Shown here: positions 54,206 through 63,988 of the stretch, piece after piece | Numbering within the stretch: position 1 is the stretch's first letter | Layout: every line of letters begins with the position of its first letter | Assembly: GCA_036852015.1 (NCBI GenBank) | Contig: JAANDG010000023.1 | Location: forward strand, 310,001 to 374,000 | Length of the DNA: 64,000 bases | From: Pelodera strongyloides | Lineage: Eukaryota > Nematoda > Chromadorea > Rhabditida > Rhabditidae | Direction: 5' to 3' | Notes under the pieces: generated by a model | Told to the model about the DNA's origin: nothing | What the model saw: the letters and a program-made list of their open reading frames with translations, nothing else | The model's database searches: none | Position numbers and translations under genes: made by a program

Positions 54206-55150
54206 AAGGCACCACCATCTCGCAGCAATTCACCGATTCACCCAATGGTTGGAATTTACATACGCTCTATGAAATCAATGATAAACATAGGGAGAGGTAC
54301 AAAGCATCGTACGCTAAAAAGTAAACATCATTTGGACGAATTGAAACTTAACATAGGAGATAAAGTCCTATATAGAAACTTTTCGCCCAAACTGGGACTT
54401 TCCAAAAAGCTGTGTCTTCTGTGGTTGAGCGTTCATAGGGTGATCGAGATTGAAGAACCACACGCGGTCATCAGTAGCTTGAGTTCACCGAATTCTTTTC
54501 CTAAGAAGGGTCACATAAATCAACTCAAGTTGTTTATCGATAATTTAGGCCCTGCTGCCACAGTTCCGTGGCGCCCGATTGAAGAAGAAAAGATCACTAC
54601 TTGAGCCAATGCAACTCCTTTTCCTATAACTCCTTTAGCAATTTCCCTCTGGAATTCAATCATCCGCCACAACGAAGAACGTGGTTTGTACCGAAGATCC
54701 AGGGACAGGATCGTTCCACGGACCAACAGAGAACCCCGCGTCGCATGGCACCCGCGCCCCAGGACCTTTCCCGAGTAATAATTAACTTCAACATTCCAAA
54801 TAATATAGTGTAATTTATTGTAGAAGTTTCTAAGCAACCCCAAAATTCCTGAGTGAGTGAGTATGAAAAAAATACTAGAAACGCAGAGAGAAAGAAGAGG
54901 GAGAAAGAGAGAGAGGATCTATTTTCGCTATTATGCAGTTCCTCGTATTTAGTCAAGTCCCGTGGGCAAAGAAGCCGTTCCAGTTCCGCTCTCGTTCTCC
55001 AAAAGCCTCACGTCACCACCGAAGAATCGACGACGATCGAAGACGCCATCATTGAGGTAATATTAGATCAATTTCATTACGAAGAGAGTGCCGAGGACGA
55101 CACCAAAGGAAGAATGGGCGGAGGAGTAAAGGATGAGTTAAGCCTTTAAG
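54206..55150 (+). mobile_element. Ty3/Gypsy-type retrotransposon remnant (end of pol and downstream region)
   Basis: The frame at 54245-54604 contains KHHLDELKLNIGDKVLYRNF, SPKLGLSKKL and KGHINQLKLF, the arrangement of the C-terminal region after a Ty3/Gypsy integrase core. The segment expected just before it (HRERYKASYAK) is present in a different frame, so the copy is frameshifted and dead. A 98-codon charged frame follows (54853-55149). No RT, RNase H or integrase core was found upstream, so the 5' part is missing. An LTR-like stretch follows. Confidence 0.7.
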
Positions 55151-55527
55151 TCTTAAAACGCTTAGCGTATTTCTTAATCGTAAGATGTCCATGATAAATG
55201 TTATTTTGTCCACGACAGACCAGCGGGTTAAATATAAACATGAGACGACATATGATTGCTTACATCATAACCGATATTAATTATGCATACATTCCTTTGC
55301 GATCGAGTGGTGACGTATAAAAGGCGAAGGAGCGCTGTCAAGGGATCTTCCGAAGAGCGGCCGCCTACCCTCTCAATCTATTTTGCTACACATACCTTAT
55401 TTTGAATAAATATATATATTATTCTGGTTGTTCTTATACAACACACTTCTCAAGAAAACATTTTATATTAAGAAGACCCGCGTGGCAGAACACATCTCAT
55501 TGAACATAACTGGTGACACTTTCACAT
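55130..55527 (+). repeat. probable 3' LTR of the Gypsy-type remnant
   Basis: It follows a purine-rich tract (AGGAAGAATGGGCGGAGGAG, 55108-55127). A TATA box sits in GACGTATAAAAGGCG (near 55316) and AATAAA near 55404. The last ~65 bp recur at about 56244-56316, as expected for an LTR end. The exact start is uncertain; TGTCC at 55186 is one candidate. It ends around CTTTCACA just before the tRNA-complementary sequence. Confidence 0.5.
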
Positions 55528-55597
55528 GGTGCATCGTCCGGGAATCGAAACCCGTGCCGCCCGCGTGACAGGCGAACAATCTACCACTCTACTTTAA
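55528..55597 (-). pseudogene. truncated tRNA-Gly-like sequence with encoded CCA, abutting an LTR end
   Basis: The minus strand reads as most of a tRNA: D-arm GTGGTAGATTG, anticodon arm CGCCTGTCACGCGGG, T-arm ACGGGTTTCGATTCCCGG and a 3' end CGATGCA followed by CCA. The body matches eukaryotic tRNA-Gly(GCC) from memory, with anticodon GCC changed to GTC. The 5' acceptor strand is absent. Genomic nematode tRNA genes do not encode CCA, so this is a copy of a mature tRNA. On the plus strand it begins TGGTGCATCG right after the LTR-like end, the place and orientation of a primer-binding site. Confidence 0.65.
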
Positions 55598-56243
55598 TGT
55601 CTACACTTCAAACTTTCTTCGCCATTATTTTTCTTCGCAACTTTGATCCATTTTTATTTATTCTACGTAAATTTCATTCACTTTACTTTCTCAGGTTTCA
55701 TATTCAGTAGTTCATATTCGTATGTTGTCCCCTTCTTTTTTCTCGGCGGGGAGTGTGCGTAAACTCCTGTTTAGCACTTTGATTTCAACCTTAATCCTTA
55801 ATGTCGCTAACATATTTAACTAAATTACGTCATCCTTATTTAACATTCTTGAGGTATTTATGTTTTGCTTAATATCAATTTGTTTATATTGCAGTTTCCG
55901 TCATATAATCAACAAAATAATTCTTTGCCCTTCATGTGAGGATCACATATTAGGCATGATTTCGCCAATATCCACAACATTCCAATATACGCCTCTTTCG
56001 TTTATTGGTTCCCGCATATATTAACTCCGCCTAGTGATTTTACTTTTTAACCCAATGTCGAAGTCCTCAGATGACTCCCGATCGGATACGTTCGACAACC
56101 GAAGAAGAGTCTCCCCCTGGGAGCAGTGGGGACGAAGCAGAAAGTCCTTGGCTGCAAGTGCTTGTAGCGGAAACACCCGTACTGGTGTATTGGGCCTGCC
56201 CATTAGAGTAATCTAGAGAACAAAACACCAGCGTTTCAATAAA
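55598..56243. other. intergenic between retroelement pieces
   Basis: AT-rich sequence with short frames only (60 codons at 56034-56216 on both strands). Probably old transposon sequence. No gene recognised. Confidence 0.35.
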
Positions 56244-56316
56244 ATATTTTATATGTATGAAGAGGACCCGCGTGGCAGAACACATCTCATTGACCATAAT
56301 TGGTGACACTTTCACA
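56244..56316 (+). repeat. second copy of the LTR 3' end
   Basis: Shares GACCCGCGTGGCAGAACACA, CTCATTGA and TTGGTGACACTTTCACA with 55475-55526, with a few substitutions. Unlike the first copy it is not followed by tRNA-like sequence. Confidence 0.8.
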
Positions 56317-56968
56317 GATTCTACATTTTCCCATGTTTCCGTGAGCAATCAGGCTAATAACAAAGAACAGGTTTATTTTGTCCGGATAAACTACGCAAAA
56401 AAAAATAATAAAAACCAGCAATAATCTAATCAATAATTATCCTCAAAGTTTAGCCACATAGTTTAGCCACAATGCGAAATCTGGAACATTTCCATTTCAA
56501 AATCAAAACCACACTGCGAAAATACATGACCTCAAATTTTTTTATAAGCTGCGAAAACTCAGCTGACTCTAATATATAGGGTAGCGAAACACAATATGTA
56601 TGATAAAGCATTGTAAACGAGCGGATATCCCGTTTTGATCAAGCTTTGTTTCCAGATTTGGCTAACAATAAGCTAAAAAATTTGCGCTATCATTACTTTG
56701 TCTCAACTACGAGGACAACGCACAATTATTTTATTTTGGGAAATACTGCTTTGAATGTTGTAGATAAGTTGAATGTTTTAGACTTTCCGTAACTACAAGC
56801 ATACTGGTGCAGACACAACTTTACAAATTTACCTTATCATATCGTTGAACTGCGCGGACAACGCAATAGTATTTTTTGCCGGGATATACTGCTGTGAATG
56901 GTTTGCTATTGTGAAACTTTCAGTACAACTACAAACAACTACAAGTACACGTTTTCAATGAATGATTC
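56317..56968. other. lectin 3' flank, no gene
   Basis: AT-rich, with stretches resembling the 3' flank of the first lectin (for example AATCTGGAAC and TTTCAATGAATGATT shared with 47567-47675), showing that the duplication included downstream sequence. Confidence 0.5.
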
Positions 56969-58195
56969 TTAGTTCAACTTTGCGGCAGCTTTCTTGCACA
57001 CAGCTGCACGCATTTGGATGTTGCAGACAAGATCGTTCCACATGTGAACATAAGGCGTGGGAGGGATGTTATCATCGACGTCATCAGCGTATACCTGATA
57101 ATTTTTTTTACTTAAATGCATTTTTTCACCAATCACTTATTTGTATTTTGCCTTTACTACGCGATTCTTAAACGCATCTTAGTATAGTGCACTAAAATTA
57201 AGAACAAAATCATTGCTGCGAAAATATAGAAACTGGTTGTGACCACAGCTAAACGCGTAAAGTACTACCTGTACGCAAGTTTCCGGGGGATGTTTATTAT
57301 TTGGTTCATCCTTTGCCCAGAGATCGAAATCAAAGGGAGTTCCGTCGGTCCAACGAAACACCGTTGAGTTTTCGCCTATTCTTCGAAGGCCAATAAATAC
57401 TTGTTTATTCGAATTGTCAACAGGCTCGCCCTCCTTTGCTAGGTCTGAATGTACCAGTCATTAGCATAAATTTAAAGAAGAGGTTTTGTTTCGAACATGA
57501 AGTCGTCAACTGCTGAAGTTTTCTATTTTGACAGACACATAACTTGAAACAAAATAAAGCAATCCTTACCAACTATGAAATCGTTTTCTGCCTGACTGTG
57601 AATTGAAGCCATTCGTGCATTCACATCGCGGCATTGTGTCTGGTATTCGAAGAAAGTGTGCATGCCACGGATAACCTAGAATGTTTCACTCTTATGCACA
57701 ATAATTAGTGGTTTAAACAGACCAGGAAGGCCAATAATTCATATGTAAGATAGCACTGACCTTATAGCAAGCGTTTGCCTTATCGAACCACGTCCAGCCG
57801 GATTCGCACACAGGAACTGGCTAAAGGATTCCTGATTAAAAGCTTGTTTTCGCTTGAACATGGTTGTTTTAATCATCAAAGCGACATAGCGACAGTAATG
57901 AAGACGATGTAGTGAGCTAAACGAACCTCAGGCGTTGTGACAATACAGATCGACGAAAACTTTAAGTTGCAGTTGTCTGGGTACCAAAATCTTGTTTGAA
58001 GTCGCATTTGCACACATGTACCGTATCTTGCATATAAAGCTGCAAATTATATAAGTAGGTGCCTATATAGAGTCCTGTTTAAGTACTTGTGCTCATTTGC
58101 TCGAATTCAATTGAATGCATTTTACGTTCGGCAAAATTTGAGTAGGTCACAGTTGTGTTGTCCACCCATTCAAGTTCGTTGTAGCTCGTTTCGTT
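56969..58195 (-). CDS. C-type lectin paralogue: intact C-terminal CTLD, eroded N-terminal CTLD
   Basis: Exons matching the intact lectin one-for-one: 57927-58039, 57761-57820, 57570-57675, 57269-57444, 56969-57094, plus a partial exon about 58126-58195. CTLD2 is complete: CESGWTWFDKANACYK, MASIHSQAENDFIV, VFIGLRR, VFRWTDGTP, KDEPNNKHPPE, MWNDLVC, ending KLN and stop. For CTLD1 the partial exon (ETSYNELEWVDNTT) and the last exon (GTCVQMRLQTRFWYPDNC...) remain. The part coding the start of the WIGL-type strand is replaced by a short duplicated sequence, and earlier CTLD1 exons are not found. The signal exon at 60692-60734 has the right phase but lies 2.5 kb away. It is therefore either a broken gene or one rebuilt with a new 5' end. 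Same strand as its paralogue, 7 kb away. Confidence 0.7.
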
Positions 58196-58275
58196 ACGTC
58201 ATAAAGTAAGTACGTCATAAAGTAACACAATTTTATATTTAATAATTTTGACCGAACCTCTTTAAATATACTGCT

Positions 58276-59123
58276 TTATCGATATTTATGCTTCAATGCT
58301 TCCAAGAGTAGGCGTCCACCGAGCTGTCCATTCACAACAGACTTCTTCTCGTGTGTCAGCTATAAAAAAGTAAAATGAGTAAATTATCTACTCACTATAT
58401 TCGCTATAGTACAACAACAAAATACGTCACTTCCACGCTGCTGTATGTCCGTAATTGCGAAAATAATGTTCAGAGCTGGTTAATTAACCAGGACTGGGAG
58501 CAACGAGTCAGTCAAAGGGCTGGGCCAATTACCAGCTAAATCTTATTTTTCGAACTCATTACCCGCCCTGAATTTTCGAATGTCATACCAGTTACCAACA
58601 ATATACATTGATCACGCCCATAGGCAGTGGATACTCTCATTGAACAATATTCTAGCTAGATACAAACACATAAATTCGGTGGCAACGCCGGAACGGTATA
58701 GCAGATAGCAAGGGACCTCTATTAGGAACTTTAAAGACAAGAATACAAGTGAATTTATATTTTCCAAAGTATACTGGAAGTTGCAGACTCGTACCGATCA
58801 TACGAATATAGCCAATAAATCGGTCTATAAAAGAACACACCTTGCCGTTGCATTTCGGTGACTCCAGCAAACGATCAGCAATAGACCTCCCCAGCCAGCA
58901 CGCTGCATTGGTGGGAATTATTGCTTTGCTTCCTCACCTAATAAGAGAAATGAGAACACAAGGCAGAACATGAAACAAGAAACTAATTGGACAAACTAGT
59001 GCTTAAATCATATGGTTTATGATAACAGAAAAAGAACTCACGTCCAATAATTCCTCCGTCGTTTCCAATCGGCTGTTTCCACATGTATGGCTGAAGTGAT
59101 CATGCACGTTATATACGAATCTG
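58276..59123 (-). pseudogene. possible phosphopantetheinyl transferase (AASDHPPT-like) relic
   Basis: Exon-like pieces on the minus strand: 59042-59123 (TTTTTCAG acceptor, GTGAGT donor), about 58830-58937 and 58276-58359. The middle piece contains NNSHQCSVLAGEVYC, an in-frame TGA, then SFAGVTEM, which resembles the NISHQGxxxVLAxE...GxDxM block of eukaryotic 4'-phosphopantetheinyl transferases. The last piece has VVNGQLGGRLLLEALKHKY, resembling the AGRLxIRxL helix of the same family. That order is opposite to a normal gene and a stop is present, so it would be a scrambled pseudogene. The match is short and made from memory. Confidence 0.25.
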
Positions 59124-59149
59124 AAAAACAACGGGAACAGCGAAAAAAA

Positions 59150-59760
59150 CTTTAAATGTTTAAATTCTCTTCTCATCAACGAAACTCAAGAGTTGCGCGC
59201 GGCAACAGTTTGGGGGTGTTTCCCGCAAAAGAATTTGATGCGCGCCGCAAAAGTTTTTCCACCGACTCTGGTTGCCGTTTTGGTGCGGGAAACACCCCCA
59301 AACTGTTGCGGGAAACACCCCCAAACCGTTGCCGAAAAGGTGCGGAAACGGTGCGGGAAAAGTAGCAACTGCAAAAAAAAGCAGCGTGTTGGATTCGAAC
59401 CCTACACTCTTGTTAGATACTTTCTCTGAACATCGCCTTAGACCACTCGGCTACACAACACATGTGAGACCTGTGCTTGCGGAAAAATATTAGTACAACA
59501 ACTGCACTTACGGCAGATCCTCCGAGCGCTTTCAAAAACGTTGCCGAAAAGGTGCGGAAATGGTGCGGGGCGCAAGTTGCGCGCCGCACCATTTCCGCAC
59601 CGTTTCCGCACCTTTTCGGGAAACACTTTGCGCGCCATTTCTATTCCGCGCGCATTTTGTTTCCCATTCCTTTGCGGCGCGCATTTTGTTTCCCGAAATG
59701 GTGCGGCGCGCAACTCATCGGCTCTCAGTGATGTGATGTGGTGCTCTAAAACATGCAAAA
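59150..59760. repeat. GC-rich composite repeat with GTGCGGGAAA / GCGGGAAACACCCC modules
   Basis: GCGGGAAACACCCCCAAAC occurs twice in tandem near 59285-59330, and an inverted form GTTTGGGGGTGTTTCCCGC at 59208-59226. An inverted pair of CCGAAAAGGTGCGGAAA-type blocks sits around 59540-59625 (GTGCGGGGCGCAAGTTGCGC at its centre). A Leu-type tRNA-like block is embedded at 59383-59460. Long overlapping frames on both strands reflect this composition. Confidence 0.7.
59383..59460 (-). tRNA. Leu/Ser-type tRNA-like sequence, degenerate
   Basis: Minus strand: D-arm-like TAGCCGAGTGGTCTAAGGCG (good box A), then GATGTTCAGAGAAAGTATC, which forms a poor anticodon arm with an oversized loop, a spacer like a long variable arm, and GGGTTCGAATCC (box B). 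T-stem and acceptor pairing are poor. Probably a tRNA-derived repeat head rather than a working tRNA. Confidence 0.4.
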
Positions 59761-60344
59761 AAAAAAACAGTATATTTTGCTAGCAAATATACATAGTAGC
59801 AAAGGGGGTTACTTTCATGAAATGATACTTAAAAAGCAGATGTTTAAAAAAAGAACAACACCTAAAAATACGTATTTTCCGGATATAAAAGACAAATAAA
59901 CGTATTGCTTAAGACTCTTCCCCATTCAGTGTGCTAAACAAACGCTACTCCAAGTTTCAGACAAGTAATGGAATAATACAACAACAATTCTATAAGAAAG
60001 AAGAAAAAAGCAAAGAAAACTTCTTTTCAGGAAAAAAAAATAAAAAAAAATCGATCACGAAAACTTTTCGCAAACTTTGTGTATACTTACGGTGATTGGT
60101 GCAGTGTTGGGGTAGTGTTGACAATTCTATGTACGGTACTTTCCGTGCATTTTAATAACTAACATCTGGCGGTCCCACGGCGCACCTGGAGCGCACCAGC
60201 CGCGGATCCGTTTTCGGGATCGTGACTATTTGCGCCGCGATACCGCCGGGTGACCGCCGCGCAAAATTTTTGCGCCATAGGCGCGCCGCGCAGCCGCGGA
60301 GTTTCCCCAGTGGCACTTCAGAACTAATAAGTTTTTTCCTCCGT
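59761..60344. other. intergenic with GC-rich palindromic patch
   Basis: The first 350 bp are A-rich without features. From 60165 to 60310 the sequence turns strongly GC-rich, with repeated GCGCC/GGCGC, CCGCGG and CCGCCG motifs able to form several hairpins. No coding frame. Likely another repeat of the GC-rich families. Confidence 0.45.
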
Positions 60345-61130
60345 CGGCAGATGTGCTAACTTCAATAAACTTACCTTATGAAGCGCGCTCTCCTTATTGG
60401 AAGGAATAAATCAATATAAAGCATTGACTTCTATCAAAGTATTAGGCCGATGATTTCAATGATGGGCATGCAAGTTTATTCTTGATTGGAAAATGAATTG
60501 TAAATTTGCATATAAGGCTTCGAAATCTACACAGCATATGATGGATTATTTATTTGACATCAAGTTGTTTTGATTTCTTAATCCTTCAAACTACACTTTT
60601 GTACGGTATAGTTTGTTTTTGGAAGATCAAACCATCATCCTTCTAAAATTGAGCCTAAATGTTAATAATGAATTTAAAGAATGCAACTTACTGCAGACGA
60701 AGTACAGCGCAGTGAAACTATATAGCTGTCTCATTATACTTGAAGGAGACTGCAGAAAGTGTTTTACAGATTTCTCCTTATATACCATTTCTTTATCTGG
60801 AACCAAAACTGTGCGTGATTATGATCTAAACAAAAGGAAAAAAACAGATGTGGCTCCGTTCTTAGGAGAAAAAAAACACCTGATGTGGCTCTTTTCTTAC
60901 CCCAAACATAGTTAACTTTCATTGACGGTTATACTGGATAAGTGCCTCTTGCGTATCTTTCGGCTTGACAGTTGGTGATAACGGACAAAACTGCAAGGCT
61001 GCAGTTCCTACTATTTCATTACTAATAACTCATACTGCAAACTCATTCAACTGAACTTTTGGAAAAACAAACTAGTCTGGCATTTGAAATGCGTTTTCAT
61101 TGCTGTATTCAAAACTTGTGGGTATTGATT
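60345..61130. repeat. left arm of a large inverted duplication
   Basis: Reverse complement of about 62840-63585 over some 750 bp, with moderate divergence and small indels. Shared landmarks include AAGCGCGCTCTCCTTATTGG, GATTTCAATGATGGGCATGC and GTTCAGT(T)GA...GAGTTTGCAGTATGAG. It contains a lectin-type signal exon and TATA box on the minus strand. Confidence 0.85.
60692..60734 (-). CDS. C-type-lectin-like signal-peptide exon (left inverted arm)
   Basis: ATG to GTAAGT donor is 43 nt, phase 1, encoding MRQLYSFTALYFVC. The first exon of the intact lectin (49928-49970) is also 43 nt, phase 1, ends FVC and uses a GTAAGTT donor, so this is probably a homologous first exon. An upstream TATATAAGG lies about 50 bp before the ATG. 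It points toward the eroded lectin 2.5 kb downstream and may be its first exon, or an orphan. Confidence 0.55.
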
Positions 61131-61893
61131 GTTTGTGTACTTTAGAAAGACATTTAAAAAATTCTACATATTATGAATTCCACATATAAATTGTCCCGCA
61201 CTGAAATAATGTCTAAACAAAGAACTGTTATAGTTTTTGGTCAGCATACCACCACCCGATCTACCCAAGGAACATCAACAGCGCAGCGCCACTGTGTTAG
61301 ATTTTTATACAATTTTGCAACATTATATGTGTGATGATTGCATGTCTGAAAAAAGTGGTATTCACATCAGACAATTACATCATAAATAACTGATTTACTA
61401 TTTGAGAATCTACAATAAAAACCTGCAATTTTGCCCAGAGAGCAACTCATGATGATGGATTCCACAAACGAGTTTCAGAGCTACTGAAGACCATGCGAAC
61501 GTTCGAAGAAAAGAAAGTAGTATAGGGCAGCTGTCAATACATCATGATCTAATCCTCATTAGATCACATACTGAAAGCCAGAGGAACACGAGATACGTGT
61601 ATATCACTACCGACGGACGGCATTATTGGTTTCCATGAGCTGGGTCATTGGAAGGGTCCGAAGACTGAGAATCTGTGGTCTGTCAATTGGTGATGACGAC
61701 CGTAACAATATTCTTAGGTTGAGAATTGAACGCATCGTTGGGGATGGGCGGATTCAGGCCTAGCACAGTATTCATTACGGTGGACTACCCAATTTTTTTT
61801 TGCATCAACAACACGTAGATAGCGAAGGCCGGCTCTTCTCTCAGCTTCTTCCTTCCTCTGCTCAATAGTGAGGGAGCCCGTACGTAAATAAAT
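61131..61893. other. spacer inside the inverted duplication, no gene
   Basis: AT-rich, with no recognisable coding frame or RNA gene. It probably includes old transposon sequence continuous with the retroelement fragment that follows. Confidence 0.35.
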
Positions 61894-62169
61894 TTAAAAT
61901 CTCTCGAGTCGCGCAATCTGAAGATTCTGCGCCGTCAGAACAACCTTGAGTAAGCGCGGCTTATGGTTAGCCTCCGTTGAGGTAGGTATTTTTCCCATAC
62001 GAAAAATTCGCTCCCCCTTCACGTCAACACCCAGGTAGGTCATAATCGCCCGAACCTTGTCATCGTCTTCCTTCCCTCTCAGTGAGAGATTAATGTTGAT
62101 CGACTCGGGACCATGAGCAATTACAATACTAGGCAAGCGTGTTTCCTCTTTGACAGATGCCACTTGCAT
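61894..62169 (-). mobile_element. fragment of a non-LTR retrotransposon ORF1-like protein
   Basis: A 91-codon frame with DDDKVRAIMTYLGVDV, RMGKIPTST and PRLLKVVLTAQNLQIARL. This is the layout of the conserved C-terminal part of ORF1-type proteins in nematode CR1/RTE-like elements (helix, then a R(M/L)GK motif, then PRLLKV-x-L). No reverse transcriptase frame is visible near it. It sits in the spacer between the inverted arms. Confidence 0.5.
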
Positions 62170-62839
62170 AGCCAGAGGAGACGTTTCGCTAGGTGATAAC
62201 GCGACCTTTACGAGAATTGGCCGACTGCCAAAGTCTGACTTTGTCTACTTCTTGCGCCCAATTATTACTGTAAACAAGGAGGCAGGAGCCTCGAGAGAGT
62301 CCCAGGTCTGTAGCAAGATGGCAGCCGGTGCCACTAAAAATCTTCAAAAAGAAGTTTTTTCAGCATAACACGTTCATCGCCGTTGAAAATACTATTGATC
62401 ACATCGGTTGCTTGATCGTCTATCTCATCAGGAGATCAGATGGAAGCAGACGCAGTCTTGCGCTTCTTAGACGAAGCAGGTTTAGAATTAGAAGACTTCG
62501 GCGGCAAATGACTAACGAGTGAAGCTAGCATACTACTCACAAAAGGTTACGAAGAAAGGCACAGGAAACCTAAAGAAAAAAATTATTATGCACTAGTAAG
62601 TTGAAGTAAGACTAGGGGAAATGGTACATAAATGATGACAACTAGACAGGTGGGTTAGAGGTTATAACCTTTGGTAGTGCTACAATGCGTACCATATTTG
62701 CAGTATAGCAGACTTTCAGGAGTTTGTGGAGACCTGTTCATAATATGATTTACATTGAAGGAAAATCCGTACCAATCCCTAAATATGAAACAATCCATAC
62801 CAAGTATGAAAAGATTTCATTCATGATTGTATTTTTGGA
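62170..62839. other. spacer inside the inverted duplication, no gene
   Basis: Short overlapping frames only, possibly the rest of the decayed retroelement. No RNA gene or splice chain seen. Confidence 0.35.
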
Positions 62840-63138
62840 ATACATCGTTGAAACCCATTTCAACTGTCATTAGTTTTACAAAAGTTCAGTTGATTGAGTT
62901 TGCAGTATGAGTTATTAGTAATGAAATAGTAGGAACGGCAGCCTTGCACTCTTGTCTGTTATCTCCAACTGTCAAACCGAAATATTATCCAGTGAAGTAT
63001 AACTGTCAATGAAAAGTAACTTATCTATGTTTGGGCAAAGAAAAGAGCCACCTCGGGTGTTTTTTCTTCCAACAACATATATTTTTCTTTTGTTTAGATC
63101 ATAATCACGCACAGTTTTGGTTCTAGATAAAGAATTGG

Positions 63139-63146
63139 TATATAAG
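63139..63146 (+). promoter_or_regulatory. TATA box of the lectin-like first exon
   Basis: TATATAAG lies 43 bp upstream of the ATG at 63189. The same element stands at the same distance in the left arm on the minus strand, so it was conserved through the duplication. Confidence 0.55.
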
Positions 63147-63188
63147 GAGATTTCTGTAAAACGCTTTCTGCCGTCTCCTGCAAGCACA

Positions 63189-63231
63189 ATGAGGCAGTTA
63201 TATCTGTTCACTGCGCTGTACTTCGTCTGCA
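63189..63231 (+). CDS. C-type-lectin-like signal-peptide exon (right inverted arm)
   Basis: A 43-nt exon encoding MRQLYLFTALYFVC, then a GTAAGTTGC donor, phase 1. Matches the left-arm exon at all but two residues or fewer, and the first exon of the intact lectin in length, phase and FVC ending. The next exon would be to the right and is not seen before the window ends. It may be the start of a further lectin gene or an orphan. Confidence 0.55.
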
Positions 63232-63585
63232 GTAAGTTGCCTACTTTAAATTCATTATTAACATTTAGGCTCAATTTTAGAAGGATGATGGTTTGATCTT
63301 CCAAAAACAAACTATACCGTACAAAAGTGTAGTTTGAAGGATTAAGTATTCTAAACAACTTGATGTCAAATAAATAATCCATCATATGCTGTGTAGATTT
63401 CGAAGCATTGTATGCAAATTTACAATTCATTTTCCAATCAAGAATAAACTTGCATGCCCATCATTGAAATCATCGGCCTAATACTTTGATAGAAGTCAAT
63501 GCTTTATATTGATTTATTCCTTCCAATAAGGAGAGCGCGCTTCATAAGGTGAGTTTATTGAAGTTAACACTATCATCTGCCCCCG

Positions 63586-63938
63586 CTGTGCATCCGGACA
63601 AAAACAAAACTTCAGTTGGTGTAATTAAAAAAAGGAAATCCAAGTGTGTATTTATTGTTGCGGTAGTGCAGCAAACTGCTGTTGCGTTCAAACACGTCTC
63701 ACTGAAGTGGTTCCCGAACTGCTGGGGAATTGTTGTTACACAAGAAGGAAAAAACAGACAGTCATGCAGGCTTGAACATTTTAAAATTCATGACAATATA
63801 TTTAGTGTTGTGGTAGTGAACAGCAAGACAGATGCACCGCGTTGACGTCGAAACACTGACTTTTACGGATCAGCGCCTTATTTAGACCTATTGACCACAA
63901 GCTGTGTGGTGAAAACTGGCGGAAGCGGACTGGCTGGT
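63586..63938. other. right-end region, no gene recognised
   Basis: A 98-codon plus-strand frame (63549-63845) has a Lys-rich stretch and no recognised domain; it does not resemble a lectin. Could be an exon of an unrecognised gene or chance. Confidence 0.3.
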
Positions 63939-63988
63939 GGCTCACGCCGCAAGCGGTACTGCAGGCTCATGCCGCAAGCGGTACTGCA
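63939..63988. repeat. 25-bp tandem repeat, two copies
   Basis: The unit begins GGCTCA(C/T)GCCGCAAGCGG and ends TACTGCA. Copies at 63939-63963 and 63964-63988 differ at one base. A third partial GGCT follows at the window edge, so the array may continue. Confidence 0.85.

Larger units (their letters stand above)
62840..63585. repeat. right arm of the large inverted duplication
   Basis: Counterpart of 60345-61130. The arms share frames of the same family in antisense: the 152-codon minus-strand frame here and the 100-codon plus-strand frame at 60613-60915 both contain LEDQTIILLKLSLNVNNEFK. These are shadows of the promoter and signal exon on the opposite strand. Confidence 0.85.

Noticed and set aside
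54520..54956. Antisense ORFs of about 100 codons over the retroelement
   Set aside because: Shadows of the plus-strand Gypsy-type coding remnant; no domain of their own.
60613..60915. 100-codon plus-strand ORF, homologous to a 152-codon minus-strand ORF at 62972-63430
   Set aside because: The similarity reflects the inverted duplication; both are antisense to the promoter and signal exon, with no domain and inconsistent lengths.
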